DNA from: Actinomycetes bacterium
Lineage (GTDB): Bacteria > Actinomycetota > Acidimicrobiia > Acidimicrobiales > JAMCPL01
Reading direction: 5' to 3'
DNA length: 64,000 nt
Assembly: GCA_021841005.1 (NCBI GenBank)
Contig: JAKBVZ010000019.1
Location: 62,001-126,000, forward strand
The position numbers were made by a program, and so were the translations under genes. Below the pieces are notes generated by a model that saw only the letters and a list, made by a program, of their open reading frames with translations, was not told the DNA's origin and searched no databases. Shown one piece after another: positions 1 to 10,035 of this stretch (its first letter is position 1; each line of letters opens with the position of its first letter).

Positions 1-1228
1 TCCTGCAGCGGTCCGATATCACCATGAGGTATTGATCCCGTAGGAGTGAGCTCGGATGGTCCATCACTGCGACCAGGGAATCCCTTGCGGCTCTGGCACG
101 CCCTTCCGGGTTCCGGAGATCGTGGCTTTCGAATATTCTCTCGAGCCGGAAGCGCATGAAAGGGAGTGCATTGTCTATGGCTTCAGTGAGCCGTTCCGGG
201 TTGCTCTTAGCCAGGTCGGCCGGATCGAGTCCCTGGGGGAGTACCGCCACTGATACATCGAGGTCTCCCGTACGTTCCCATTCATAAAAACGAGCCTCTC
301 CGGATTGCCCAGCCTGGTCTGCATCGTATGCAAGTACCACGTTCGAGGTGAATCTTCGCAGCAGGTTGACGTGCCCCTCGCCGAGGGCGGTTCCGCAAGT
401 TGCAACGGCTCTTGGCAGGCCGGACTGAAAGAATGCGATGACGTCGGTATAGCCTTCGCAGATGATCGCCTGACCGGAGTTGACGATGCCTTCCTTGGCA
501 AGGTTGAGTCCATACAGGATATTTCGTTTTGAATAGAGGTGTGTTTCAGGAGTGTTCTTGTATTTTGCTTCTGTCGAACCGGGGAGCGCCCTTCCACCCA
601 TTGCTATAGGCCTGCCACCGCTATCGAATATGGGAAAGATAATCCTGTCGCGCATGAAATCCTGCTGCCTACCTGCTCGATTGACAAATCCCAGTCCTGA
701 TTCTCCCAACACTTGTCCAGGCAGGCGTAGGTGCTTGGCGAGTGCGTCCCAAGCGTCTGGAGCATATCCCAGTTTGAACAGGGCCATGACATCTTTGCCG
801 TAGCCTCGTGACTGCAAGTACGAGCGGGCCTTACCAGCTTGCGGAGAAACGAGTAGTTGTGAATGGTAGAAGTCGACTGCCCGGGTGAGCGCTTCCCGCA
901 CTAGGTCCAGATCGCTGGACCGTGCATTACCATGATTCTCCCTGATGGTGATCCCAGCCCGAATAGCCAGCCGCCTGACTGCTTCAGGAAAATCAAGATT
1001 CTCCGTTTCTCTTACGAAGGTGATGGCGTCTCCGGAGCGCTGGCACCCGAAGCAGTAGTAGAAGCCATCTTCTGCATTTACGCTGAACGACGGTGTCTTC
1101 TCCTGGTGAAAAGGACAGAGTCCCACATACCGCTTTCCCTGTTTCTTGAGTCCTATATGCTCGGATATGAGTGCGACGATGTCGGTCGATTCCCGTACCC
1201 GTGTAACATCGTCAGGTTCTATGGCCAC
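1..1228 (-). CDS. dnaG: DNA primase DnaG (C-terminal part beyond window)
   Basis: DnaG makes the RNA primers for DNA replication. The frame is open from a GTG at 1228 to the window edge; an in-frame TGA lies two codons upstream, which fixes the start. The N-terminus carries the CHC2 zinc finger (CPFH, then YYCFGCQ), with Cys and His ligands near residues 40-65. A catalytic core follows, then the TOPRIM domain with the motifs EGYTDVIAF and VVLAYDADQAG. The last visible part (LDPADL ... DLRNPEGRARAARDSLVAV) matches the region after TOPRIM. About 409 codons are present and the family is usually about 600, so the helicase-binding C-terminus lies outside. The gene is divergent from smc. Confidence 0.95.
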   Translation of the reverse strand, partial: MAIEPDDVTRVRESTDIVALISEHIGLKKQGKRYVGLCPFHQEKTPSFSVNAEDGFYYCFGCQRSGDAITFVRETENLDFPEAVRRLAIRAGITIRENHGNARSSDLDLVREALTRAVDFYHSQLLVSPQAGKARSYLQSRGYGKDVMALFKLGYAPDAWDALAKHLRLPGQVLGESGLGFVNRAGRQQDFMRDRIIFPIFDSGGRPIAMGGRALPGSTEAKYKNTPETHLYSKRNILYGLNLAKEGIVNSGQAIICEGYTDVIAFFQSGLPRAVATCGTALGEGHVNLLRRFTSNVVLAYDADQAGQSGEARFYEWERTGDLDVSVAVLPQGLDPADLAKSNPERLTEAIDNALPFMRFRLERIFESHDLRNPEGRARAARDSLVAVMDHPSSLLRDQYLMVISDRCR

Positions 1229-1445
1229 GGCTCAAGCTGCCTCAACTTCGTCTTCTTTGGTCCTGATATCGCTGATCTCACTCCTCTCGTCGCCGTCTGG
1301 AACGCCTGGATGCCAATGAGGCTGGCTATACGGCCCCGAATGGACAGGATCTCACGACCCTGCCAAGGAACCGTATACGAAACGTCCATCTCGAACGTGT
1401 GGCTTTGTAGTCTAATGTGTCTGTGCGTAATGACTCCAATAGCGC

Positions 1446-1451
1446 TATCGT
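1446..1451 (+). promoter_or_regulatory. Candidate -10 box for a leaderless smc transcript
   Basis: TATCGT ends 7 bp before the smc ATG and no Shine-Dalgarno sequence precedes that ATG. The same TAnnnT-N6/7-start layout recurs in the window. No good -35 is seen, so this rests on position only. Confidence 0.35.
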
Positions 1452-1458
1452 AGCAGCA

Positions 1459-4400
1459 ATGTACTTAAAATCGTTGACGATAAAGGGGTTCAAGTCTTTT
1501 GCTGACCCGGTGAATCTGGTCTTCGAACCCGGTGTGACGGTGGTGGTGGGCCCGAACGGCAGCGGTAAGTCCAATGTAGTGGACGCCCTCATGTGGGCAC
1601 TCGGAGTTCAAGGGGCAAAGACCGTGCGGTCGTCCAAGATGGAAGATGTCATCTTTGCGGGATCACCGGCCAGAGCTGCACTCGGAAGAGCGGAGGTATC
1701 GTTGACCGTAAGCGATGACTCGGGCCGGCTTCCCGCGAATCTTTCCGAGATCAAGATTGCCAGGACGCTGTTCCGGTCAGGCGAGAGTGAGTACTCCATC
1801 AATAATGCATCCTGCCGGTTGCTGGATGTCGAGGATGTGTTATCTGGGCTGGGAATCGGGCGTCGGCAGCATATGGTCATATCGCAAGGCAACCTAGAGT
1901 GGTTACTAAATGCTCGTCCTGAAGAGAGGCGGTCAGTCATAGAAGAGGCTGCGGGGATCCTCAAGCATCGTCGCAGGAGGGAGAGATCCATGCGCAGGCT
2001 GGTTGCAACTTCTGAGAATCTGTCTCGGTTGTCTGACCTGCTCAAAGAAGTCAAGCGCCAACTGCGTCCTCTCGAGCGTCAGGCCAGCGCAGCCAGGGCT
2101 CATGCCGCGTATCGTCAGGAGCTGTTGAACCTTAACCGCTATCTCATCGGTCACGAGATTGGACATCTGGAAGAGACGCAGGCTGCCAGGAGGATAGAGA
2201 TGGAGAGTAAACGCGCCGCTGCCAAAGAGCTGGGAGAGTATATAGCGGTGGCGGATCGCAGGATTGAGGAAGCGGCATCACGGATATCCAGAGGCGACCT
2301 GGAGAGCGTGTCCGCTGTGCGAGGTCAGGCTGAGCGCTTGGCCGAAAGAGCTAACGGTTTGATCGACATCACCAGAGAACGCGAAGAATACACACGCTCC
2401 AGGCTGTCTGCGCTGGCGGATATTGACACGGTTAGGTTGCTGGAAGCTGAGGCAAGCGGCATAATTGATCAGTTGCATGAGCTTGACCAGGAAGAGTCTG
2501 CGCTATCTCCAGGGTTTGCACGACTTTCAGAGGCAGAGCAGGAACTGGAGAGAGTGTCCACTTCTTACCAAGCTATGTTTGGCAATCTCGAAGTCTTAGC
2601 TGAGCGAGCAAGGCAACGGGTCCTGCTGGAGGAGGCTGTCCCGCGTCTTGAAGGCGATCTGCGTAAGGAACTCGAAGAGATCGATAGGCTGGATGCCTTG
2701 GTCGACAGCCTGGAAGGGAAACTATCGTCACTCAATGCGGATGTGGCAGAGCTGGAATTACAGGGGTCAGTGTTGCAGTCGCGTCGCCAAGAGATCGAAG
2801 AAGGCATACGGGTTGCTTCGATGCATTACGGCAAGCTGCAGGACGAATTCAAACACTCGGCTGAGGCGCATAGGAGCGTTGAGCGTGAGCATGCCAGGGT
2901 GGAAGCAAGGCTGGAGACCCTGGAGAAGGCTTTGTCCCGATCCAGCTTGCGCAATCCTGCGTGGGCGCAATCCGTTAGCGGATACGTAGGGCGGTTCTGG
3001 GAGCTCGTCCGGATCGATGCTGGCATGGAGAGGGCGGTAGAGGCGGCACTGCCACTTACGGTGCTTACAGAGGTACTTGTTGCAGGTACAGGCGGGCTGA
3101 CCGATGTGGTAAATCGGGCGCTTGCAGACGATGCGGGGATTGCAATACTGCCGGTATTTCCTCCCGTGCCGCTCACTCCCTCATTACCGGCTACATCTTT
3201 GTTGCCGGGATCTCCATCTGTCACCTTGCCTGCGTATGAGGATATTGCAGGCCTGATGCCACTCCGGCCGCATATCCATTCAGAGCATGTACTGGTATCC
3301 CAGTTGCTCGACAGGCTGCTTGGGAACGTATATGTTGCAGTAGAAGGGAGGGGAGTTGCGGCCACAATGCACATGAAGCACCCGAGCCTGGTTGTGGTTA
3401 CTCCTGAAGGTGATCGCTATGCCCATGATGGATGGCACGTACGACCGTCCGCCGGCCGTGCGCATGGTGGCTCGGTAAGTCCAGCGGACGTGGAGGTGGA
3501 ACGCAAGGGGTTGCAGGACATTAGAAGCGACCTGCGTGCGGCTTCGGACACGTTGGAAGCTGCACGTCTGAGACTGGAGACTGAGTCCGACCATTTGGCG
3601 AGGCTGAGGGAGGATTTGCATGCGGTGGAGGAGGAACAGCATGGCAATGAATCCATGCTGAAGCAGCTACGTTACGAGATATCGACAGAGTCTGCCAGAC
3701 TTGGAGAGATTCGAGCGGATCGTGCCGCAAGAGGGTCCAGAGTATCGACTGCCAGGAGCGATCTCGATGAGCTCATGGCGAAGCTGGCCTCCTTGGGCGC
3801 CGACGAGGATGACGCAGCGGAACGAGCGGAGCGAGCGGAGACCGCTTTTGGCGATCTCGAAGCCAAGAGGATGTCCGTTGAGACGTTAAGGCGTGGGTTG
3901 GAGATTGAGGCCGCCGGCATTGCGGAGAGAAGGTCGATCCTGACCAGCCGACTTGAAGATGTAGAGGAGAGAATCGCAGAGAGCCGGGATCAGGTGGAGG
4001 CATCCAATAAGACGCGTTCTGAACTCGAAGTGGCCCTGGTAGGAGTTCAGGCTCTGAGACGAATTGCAGCGGAGTGTTCCGAGCGCCTGGAGGAACTCTC
4101 GGCAGTGCTCCGCACCAGGCAGGAGGCACTGTCTACCGTTGCCAGGGAGAGCAAGGAGGAACTGGACGCATTGATGAAGGATCGCATTGCGAAAGAAGCT
4201 GACCTGGGATCTCTCCGTGATGCACTGGCAGATCTGTCTGTATGTTCCAGCCAGGATGAAACGCGTATCGATAGCCTGAAAGAGGTGCTTCAGAGAGAGG
4301 TCGGTTGCAGTGTCGAAGAGGCTATGGCAGCCGTACCTCCAGAGGTCGAGGAAGGTAAGTCATTATCGATGCGTGCAAGGGAAATCGAGAGTGCTATTGC

Positions 4401-5001
4401 GTCGCTCGGTCCTATCAACGCTCTTGCTCTGGACGAGCTTGCAGTGCTGGAAGAGCGTTACGCGGAGTTGCAAGCGCAAGTGGATGACGTGTCTCACGCT
4501 CGTGGAGAGGTGATGAAAGCCGTGGAAGAGTTGGACGAGGAGATGCTCAGGATGTTCATGGCTGCATTCGAGGATGTGAACGAGAACTTCCAGCAAGTTC
4601 TCACCACTATGTTTCCAGGAGGATCGGGTAGGTTGTTCCTGACTGATCCGCAGAACATCCTCGAGTGTGGCCTGGAGATCGAAGCGAGACCTTCTGGCAA
4701 GGGAGTGAAGAGGCTGTCGTTGCTGTCGGGAGGGGAGCGGTCGCTTGTGGCGCTGTCGTTTCTGTTTGCCCTGTTCCGTAGCCGACCATCACCATTTTAT
4801 GTCATGGATGAGGTGGAAGCAGCCTTAGACGATATCAACTTGAACAGATTTCTCGATACGGTGGGCAGTTTCCGGAACGAGGCGCAACTGATCATAGTGA
4901 GTCATCAGAAGAGGACCATGGAGATGGCTGATGTCCTCTATGGCGTATCCATGTCTCGTGATGGCACTTCCAAGGTGCTGAGTAAGAAATTGGAGGATTA
5001 G
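1459..5001 (+). CDS. smc: Chromosome segregation ATPase SMC
   Basis: SMC is the ATPase of the bacterial condensin complex and acts on the nucleoid with ScpA and ScpB. The 1180-residue product has the full architecture: Walker A GPNGSGKSN at residues 31-39, a long coiled coil, a hinge around 510-670, a second coiled coil, the LSGGERSL signature near 1088 and Walker B FYVMDEVEAALD near 1112. The ATG at 1459 is preferred because the family begins at MYLKSLTIKGFKSF; an in-frame start at 1417 would add 14 atypical residues. The stop codon shares one base with the ftsY GTG, so the two genes are translationally coupled. Confidence 0.97.
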   Translation: MYLKSLTIKGFKSFADPVNLVFEPGVTVVVGPNGSGKSNVVDALMWALGVQGAKTVRSSKMEDVIFAGSPARAALGRAEVSLTVSDDSGRLPANLSEIKIARTLFRSGESEYSINNASCRLLDVEDVLSGLGIGRRQHMVISQGNLEWLLNARPEERRSVIEEAAGILKHRRRRERSMRRLVATSENLSRLSDLLKEVKRQLRPLERQASAARAHAAYRQELLNLNRYLIGHEIGHLEETQAARRIEMESKRAAAKELGEYIAVADRRIEEAASRISRGDLESVSAVRGQAERLAERANGLIDITREREEYTRSRLSALADIDTVRLLEAEASGIIDQLHELDQEESALSPGFARLSEAEQELERVSTSYQAMFGNLEVLAERARQRVLLEEAVPRLEGDLRKELEEIDRLDALVDSLEGKLSSLNADVAELELQGSVLQSRRQEIEEGIRVASMHYGKLQDEFKHSAEAHRSVEREHARVEARLETLEKALSRSSLRNPAWAQSVSGYVGRFWELVRIDAGMERAVEAALPLTVLTEVLVAGTGGLTDVVNRALADDAGIAILPVFPPVPLTPSLPATSLLPGSPSVTLPAYEDIAGLMPLRPHIHSEHVLVSQLLDRLLGNVYVAVEGRGVAATMHMKHPSLVVVTPEGDRYAHDGWHVRPSAGRAHGGSVSPADVEVERKGLQDIRSDLRAASDTLEAARLRLETESDHLARLREDLHAVEEEQHGNESMLKQLRYEISTESARLGEIRADRAARGSRVSTARSDLDELMAKLASLGADEDDAAERAERAETAFGDLEAKRMSVETLRRGLEIEAAGIAERRSILTSRLEDVEERIAESRDQVEASNKTRSELEVALVGVQALRRIAAECSERLEELSAVLRTRQEALSTVARESKEELDALMKDRIAKEADLGSLRDALADLSVCSSQDETRIDSLKEVLQREVGCSVEEAMAAVPPEVEEGKSLSMRAREIESAIASLGPINALALDELAVLEERYAELQAQVDDVSHARGEVMKAVEELDEEMLRMFMAAFEDVNENFQQVLTTMFPGGSGRLFLTDPQNILECGLEIEARPSGKGVKRLSLLSGGERSLVALSFLFALFRSRPSPFYVMDEVEAALDDINLNRFLDTVGSFRNEAQLIIVSHQKRTMEMADVLYGVSMSRDGTSKVLSKKLED

Positions 5002-6221
5002 TGCTGGTAATCGTTCTTGTAGTCGTTGTGGTGTTGCTGGTTGCAAGCGTAGGGCTGCTTGCCAGCGTCAGATTGAGAAGGTCGAGACATGGGCTGGAGA
5101 CACAGCCCGCCAGGTCGGTATCCGCTGGCGAGCAGGATGGTGCAGGCTCATCGAAACATCTTGACTCATTGGAACATCCAGGAGTTGCTATGCCGCAGCC
5201 CGTGAAGGGTGATACCAGTTCTGGGGTCACAAGTGCGCACGACCTGTATGGCGGGATGGGAAAATCCAGGACACTGGTAGGGGGGTATCTCAAGTCGTTA
5301 CGGATGCGTCCGGCTGTGTCGGAGGATATGTGGGAGAGACTGGAGGAGGTCCTTCTTAGCGCTGACATAGGATTGGCCACCACTGAAATGGTACTTGGCT
5401 CATTGCGTGAGAGGGTGAAGGCGGAAAAGCTGAGAGATCCAGCTGGCATTGTTTCCGCACTCAAGGCTGAAATACTTTCTTGTTTCAGCTTGGCCGACGG
5501 TGTGGGCGGCGCTTCTCGAGGTGCAACTCACAGTGGCTTGGAGGGTGGCACAGACGATACTTCGGATAGTGGCTCCAGCCGGGCAGGCAGGGGTCTTACG
5601 CTGGAGGAGGGCGCTGTCAACGTGTGGCTTTTTGCCGGTGTAAATGGCGTGGGCAAGACGACGACGATAGGCAAGATCGCTATGGCGCAAGCCGCGGGTG
5701 GTCGTTCGGTGCTGCTCGCCGCAGGAGATACATTCCGGGCGGCAGCTGGCGAACAGCTTGTGCTGTGGGGAGAACGTGCCGGGGTGGAGGTGGTTAGAGG
5801 CAAGGAAGGCGGTGATCCGGGGGCGGTCGTCTTCGACTCCATCGAGAAGGCCAGAGCGAGGGGATGCGATCTGGTGCTCGCAGACACTGCCGGCAGGCTC
5901 CATACCAATATCAATCTTGTCGAGGAACTGAAGAAGATACACAGGGTGGCGACTCGTGCTGCAGGCAAGGTTGCGGAGGTGCTCCTAGTGCTGGATGCCA
6001 CTACCGGACAGAACGGGATGGCACAGGCACGTCAATTTACCGATGCTGTGGGCGTTACCGGGGTGGTGCTCACCAAGCTGGACGGTACCGCCAGGGGTGG
6101 TATTGTCGTGGCGATCGAGCGCGAGCTGGGGATCCCTGTCAAGCTGGTGGGCATAGGTGAGGGGCCGGACGATCTCATCGCGTTCGATCCGGCCGAGTTC
6201 GTGGAGGCTCTGTTTGGTTGA
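5001..6221 (+). CDS. ftsY: Signal recognition particle receptor FtsY
   Basis: FtsY is the GTPase receptor that docks SRP-bound ribosomes at the membrane. A GTG start overlaps the smc stop by one base. Residues 1-26 form a membrane segment (LVIVLVVVVVLLVASVGLL), followed by a linker and the NG domain. The G1 loop GVNGVGKTTT lies near 213, DTAGR near 295 and TKLDG near 358. A Gly/Ser/Thr-rich insert of about 35 residues separates the N-domain helices from the first G-domain strand and is not usual for the family. It lies with ffh, its partner in the same pathway. Confidence 0.96.
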   Translation: MLVIVLVVVVVLLVASVGLLASVRLRRSRHGLETQPARSVSAGEQDGAGSSKHLDSLEHPGVAMPQPVKGDTSSGVTSAHDLYGGMGKSRTLVGGYLKSLRMRPAVSEDMWERLEEVLLSADIGLATTEMVLGSLRERVKAEKLRDPAGIVSALKAEILSCFSLADGVGGASRGATHSGLEGGTDDTSDSGSSRAGRGLTLEEGAVNVWLFAGVNGVGKTTTIGKIAMAQAAGGRSVLLAAGDTFRAAAGEQLVLWGERAGVEVVRGKEGGDPGAVVFDSIEKARARGCDLVLADTAGRLHTNINLVEELKKIHRVATRAAGKVAEVLLVLDATTGQNGMAQARQFTDAVGVTGVVLTKLDGTARGGIVVAIERELGIPVKLVGIGEGPDDLIAFDPAEFVEALFG

Positions 6222-6265
6222 TCCGGATGCGCAAGTGCGATGAGTGAGCTAAGCTGTAACCACTG

Positions 6266-7882
6266 ATGTTCGAGACACTCTCTGCACGCCTGGAAGGAGC
6301 ATTTTCACGTCTACGTAATCGTGGCCGCCTGTCCGATGCTGACGTGGACGGAGCATTGGCTGAGGTGCGTGCAGCACTGCTCGAAGCTGACGTGAATGTC
6401 CGCGTAGCGCGTAGGTTCGTAGATGGGGTGCGTGACAGGCTGGTGGGTGAGGATCTGTCTCGTAGCCTGACTCCTGGCCAGCAGGTGATCAAGGCGGTAA
6501 ACGACCAGCTGGTGGAGAGTCTCGGTGGGGAAACCCTCAGGATCACCTACGCCTCGTCCCCACCGACGGTCGTGTTGCTTGCCGGTTTGCAAGGTTCTGG
6601 GAAGACCACTACATCGGCGAAACTTGGCTTGTGGTTTGCATCCCAGGGTCGCAATCCACTGCTGGTAGGAGCAGACCTCCAGCGGCCTGCCGCAGTACGG
6701 CAGTTGGAGGTGCTTGGGCTACAAGCGCATATTCCCGTTTTCAGCCGGCCCACGGATCCGGTAAGCGTGGCGGGAGCGGCACGGGAAGAAGCGCGGCGTC
6801 TCGGTAGAGATGTGGTCATTCTCGATACTGCGGGCCGTCTCGCTGTCGATGAAGTGCTGATGGAAGAGATAAGGCAGGTTTCCGGTGCAATCGTGCCAGA
6901 CTATACGTTCCTTGTCGTGGATGCCATGACCGGTCAGGATGCCGTGTCGGTGGCAAGCTCGTTCCATGAGTCTCTCGGGCTCGATGCAGTCATCTTGACG
7001 AAGCTGGACGGGGACGCCAGGGGCGGTGCTGCCCTATCCGTAAAGGAAGTTGTAGGCAGACCCATAGCCTTTGCCTCCACCGGTGAGCATTTGCGCGACT
7101 TCGACATGTTTTACCCGGATAGGATGGCGAGCAGGATACTTGGCATGGGTGACGTACTTACCCTTATCGACCAAGCGGAGCGTAATCTCGACAGGGAAGA
7201 GGCACAGAAGGCGGCAGCGGGGCTCTTGGAGGGTAGATTCACTCTGGAGGATTTTCTCTCGCAACTCCAGCAGGTCCGCAAGATGGGACCCATTTCAGGG
7301 CTACTTTCCATGCTGCCTGGAGTACCCAAAGAGATCCGTCAATCGAAAGAGCTGATCGATGATTCGCAGGTATCACGGGTGGAGGCGATTATCCGATCTA
7401 TGACACCGTTGGAGCGGGTGAGGCCGGAGATCATAGATGGTTCCAGGCGCGGGCGCATAGCCAACGGATCCGGGGTAACGGTACAAGAGGTCAATCAGTT
7501 GCTCAAGCAGTTCAAGGAGGCGCAGCAGCTGATCCGCTCGCCATCGTTGCTCGGCGGTCTCCTGGGAGGGGGGGCTGGATTGGGCGGGTTGCGCTCTGCG
7601 CTTGCGGGAGGAGGCATAGAAGATGCAGAAGGGCTTGGACTGGGAGGAGCATATCCAACCGCGTCAACTGGGGCTTTGGTGGATGGCATGGGAGCCTTGG
7701 CGGGAAATCCAGGGTTGGAGGGTGGCGGAGGGTACCTGCCTGCACGCCGAGGTTCTGGTCCATATGGCCAAGGGGAGGCGCGGGGGGCGAAGCCGGGGGG
7801 CCTGAAGCCGCGCCGGGGCAAAGGCGGTAAGCACAAGGGGAAAAGTAGTGGTAGGGTTACACCCAAAAAGACAAAAGGTTGA
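6266..7882 (+). CDS. ffh: Signal recognition particle protein Ffh
   Basis: Ffh (SRP54) binds signal peptides and 4.5S/6S RNA and delivers nascent membrane proteins to FtsY. The product has 538 residues. The NG domain carries GLQGSGKTTT near 107, DTAGR near 187 and TKLDGDARGG near 245. The M domain follows with FLSQLQQVRKMGPISGLL and its methionine-rich helices. After about residue 440 the chain continues as a Gly-rich, then Lys/Arg-rich tail of about 100 residues, longer than most homologues. No good ribosome-binding site precedes the ATG. The rpsP gene follows after 8 bp. Confidence 0.96.
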   Translation: MFETLSARLEGAFSRLRNRGRLSDADVDGALAEVRAALLEADVNVRVARRFVDGVRDRLVGEDLSRSLTPGQQVIKAVNDQLVESLGGETLRITYASSPPTVVLLAGLQGSGKTTTSAKLGLWFASQGRNPLLVGADLQRPAAVRQLEVLGLQAHIPVFSRPTDPVSVAGAAREEARRLGRDVVILDTAGRLAVDEVLMEEIRQVSGAIVPDYTFLVVDAMTGQDAVSVASSFHESLGLDAVILTKLDGDARGGAALSVKEVVGRPIAFASTGEHLRDFDMFYPDRMASRILGMGDVLTLIDQAERNLDREEAQKAAAGLLEGRFTLEDFLSQLQQVRKMGPISGLLSMLPGVPKEIRQSKELIDDSQVSRVEAIIRSMTPLERVRPEIIDGSRRGRIANGSGVTVQEVNQLLKQFKEAQQLIRSPSLLGGLLGGGAGLGGLRSALAGGGIEDAEGLGLGGAYPTASTGALVDGMGALAGNPGLEGGGGYLPARRGSGPYGQGEARGAKPGGLKPRRGKGGKHKGKSSGRVTPKKTKG

Positions 7883-7890
7883 ATTGAACT

Positions 7891-8178
7891 ATGGCAGTAA
7901 AGTTGCGCTTGAAGCGCATGGGTAAGAAGAAGCAGCCCACATACAGGGTCGTGGCAGCGGACAGCCGTTCTCCGAGAGATGGAAGGTTTATCGAGGCTAT
8001 CGGGGTATACGCACCGCGTGGCAAGTCGAGGACCGAGCAGGATGCCATTGTCGAGATCGACAACGAGAAAGCCGTACACTGGCTGAGCAAGGGAGCGCAG
8101 CCCACACCGCGCGTGGAGCGCCTGTTGCACGATACCGGTGCGTGGGAGATGTTTCAGGAGTCGAAGGTCGGCAGATGA
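7891..8178 (+). CDS. rpsP: 30S ribosomal protein S16
   Basis: This 95-residue protein is bS16, a small-subunit assembly protein. It starts [20 protein letters not shown] and carries the family sequence [16 protein letters not shown], then IGVYAPR. The length is normal. Its TGA overlaps the ATG of the KH-domain gene (ATGA), as usual for the rpsP-khpA-rimM-trmD operon. Confidence 0.97.
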   Translation: MAVKLRLKRMGKKKQPTYRVVAADSRSPRDGRFIEAIGVYAPRGKSRTEQDAIVEIDNEKAVHWLSKGAQPTPRVERLLHDTGAWEMFQESKVGR

Positions 8179-8498
8179 GCGAGGAAACGGAGAACTCGTC
8201 CGGAGAAACCGACGGTGCCGGCCGACCGGATGAGCCTGTCGCCGGACATGGTGGCTTGGGTAGGTCGCAGGAGGTACTTGCTTACCTGGCGCGATCTATA
8301 GCCAGGGAGCCGGGAGCAGTCAGGGTATCGGGGTCGGTGGAGGGCAACAAGGCGCATTTGAAGATATCGGCGGCAAAGAGTGACATGGGTAGACTTATAG
8401 GACGAGGTGGTCGGGTGGCCAATGCGATCAGGATCCTGGTCAAAGCGGCTGGTTCCCTTGATGACCTCGATACCGATGTGGAGTTTGTGGACAGCTGA
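8175..8498 (+). CDS. khpA: KH-domain RNA-binding protein KhpA
   Basis: KhpA is a small single-KH RNA-binding protein linked to translation and cell-size control. The ATG at 8175 overlaps the rpsP stop by 4 bp and gives 107 residues. The KH core is in the C-terminal half: [20 protein letters not shown] contains the GxxG-type loop GRGG. The first 35 or so residues are acidic and probably disordered, an extension beyond the usual 75-80 residue family length. An in-frame ATG at 8142 inside rpsP is less likely. Confidence 0.9.
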   Translation: MSEETENSSGETDGAGRPDEPVAGHGGLGRSQEVLAYLARSIAREPGAVRVSGSVEGNKAHLKISAAKSDMGRLIGRGGRVANAIRILVKAAGSLDDLDTDVEFVDS

Positions 8499-8509
8499 TC
8501 AGCCGCAAG

Positions 8510-9121
8510 ATGGCCAGTCGTGCGTCTTCCAAGCTGCTGGAAGTCGGTCGGGTTGCAAAGGTCCATGGGATCCGCGGCGAGGTGATAGTGAGCCTGTTTA
8601 CCAGTAGGCTCGAAAGGGTTGCAGCGGGGAGCATTTTGTACCCTGTCGGTCACGGTTTGCGCACCAGTCGTGGTACGAGTGCCAGCCGTGGGCGTGCTGC
8701 GACTGCAAGCCGTAGTGGAGACGGCACCCTCCATGATGCGATGCATGTCGGCAACAGTGATAGTGACCTGCCCGATTCACTTGTCGTGAAACGTTCCAGG
8801 TTTACCGGCTACAATGGATGTGCCGGTATGTGGATCGTGGCGTTCGACGGCGTGGACAGCCGGAATTATGCGGAACACCTGGTAGGAGCGGGACTCACTG
8901 CGCCGTCCGTGGAGGATCCGGGAAGCCTCTGGGTGGACGATCTGGCAGGATGCACAGTGTACGATAAGGTCGGCAAGGTTGCTGGGAAGGTGGCCGCGAT
9001 GCTCGTATATCCTGGTGGTGACCTGCTCGAGTTGGAGGATGGGAAGATGGTGCCACTTGCCTTCGTGACATCGCATGAGCCTGGTAGGGTAGTGGTGGAT
9101 GTGCCTGAGGGTCTGCTGTGA
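8510..9121 (+). CDS. rimM: Ribosome maturation factor RimM
   Basis: RimM assists maturation of the 30S head domain and binds uS19. The product has 203 residues. The N-domain opens LLEVGRVAKVHGIRGEV, and the C-terminal PRC-barrel is recognisable in DDLAGCTVYDKVGKVAGKV and the end PLAFVTSHEPGRVVVDVPEGLL. Between the N-domain strands, at about residues 45-85, is a Ser/Arg/Gly/Thr-rich insert of about 35 residues with short internal repeats (SRGTSASRGRAATASRSG) that is absent from typical RimM. The stop overlaps the GTG start of trmD. Confidence 0.88.
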   Translation: MASRASSKLLEVGRVAKVHGIRGEVIVSLFTSRLERVAAGSILYPVGHGLRTSRGTSASRGRAATASRSGDGTLHDAMHVGNSDSDLPDSLVVKRSRFTGYNGCAGMWIVAFDGVDSRNYAEHLVGAGLTAPSVEDPGSLWVDDLAGCTVYDKVGKVAGKVAAMLVYPGGDLLELEDGKMVPLAFVTSHEPGRVVVDVPEGLL

Positions 9122-9867
9122 AGATAGACGTATTCACGATATTCCCGGAGATGCTGGCCGGTTATCTCTCGTGGTCGCTGATCGGGCGTGCTCGAGCGCA
9201 GGGCCTGATTGATATTTCGGTGCACGATATACGATCATTTTCCGGTGATGCCAGGCGGTCGGTGGACGGCAAGCCATTTGGAGGAGGGGCCGGTATGGTC
9301 ATGTTGCCTGAACCGGTTTTCGAGGCGGTGGAGGGCGGCCGGTGCACAAGGCCGCTCTTCCTGCTATCTCCATCGGGTAAGGTATTCGACCAAGCGATGG
9401 CAACTGAGATGGCGCATCTCGGATCGTCGGTCGATGGCGGTTTCTCCCTGCTGTGCGGACGCTACGAAGGAGTGGACCAGAGGGTGGCCGATCACCTTGT
9501 AGACGGTGAGATATCCGTTGGAGACTACGTGATTTCAGGGGGGGAGCTTGCCGCACTTATTGTGATAGAGGCAACGTGCCGGCTTGTACCGGGAGTAATG
9601 GGGAACGATGCATCCGTTACGGAAGAATCATTCAACGATGGATTGCTTGAATATCCCCAGTACTCCCATCCCCGGTCATTCAGAGGCTGGGAGGTACCGT
9701 CCGTGCTCCTGTCGGGCGACCACGGCCGGATTGCGTCCTGGCGCAAGGCATGGCAGTTGAAGCTGACGATCGAGCGTAGGCCGGATCTTATCGAAGCGAG
9801 GGGTGGAGTCACTCCAGAAGAGAGAGAATTGCTCGCGTCGTTGGATTCAGGGTTCTTCGGCCAGTAG
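9118..9867 (+). CDS. trmD: tRNA (guanine-37-N1) methyltransferase TrmD
   Basis: TrmD methylates G37 of tRNAs that read codons starting with C, using S-adenosylmethionine, and prevents frameshifting. The 249-residue product carries the trefoil-knot motifs LLCGRYEGVDQRV and GDYVISGGELAAL, and GAGMVMLPEP. The C-terminal HPRSFRGWEVPSVLLSGDHGRIASWR segment is typical. It starts at GTG 9118, overlapping the rimM stop (GTGA). Confidence 0.97.
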   Translation: MKIDVFTIFPEMLAGYLSWSLIGRARAQGLIDISVHDIRSFSGDARRSVDGKPFGGGAGMVMLPEPVFEAVEGGRCTRPLFLLSPSGKVFDQAMATEMAHLGSSVDGGFSLLCGRYEGVDQRVADHLVDGEISVGDYVISGGELAALIVIEATCRLVPGVMGNDASVTEESFNDGLLEYPQYSHPRSFRGWEVPSVLLSGDHGRIASWRKAWQLKLTIERRPDLIEARGGVTPEERELLASLDSGFFGQ

Positions 9868-10035
9868 CGTTGAGATATCTGCTATAGTGAGTTCCACGGT
9901 GAGTCCTACGGCGTTATGACGTGTCGGCATGCGTAGCACTGCTGGGCTTGGGAGTGATGCTGGTACAGCGTAGGCATACCGAGGATCTACTAGGCTCAAC
10001 AACAAGTTGAGCATGCTGGAAGAGATGGAGATGAT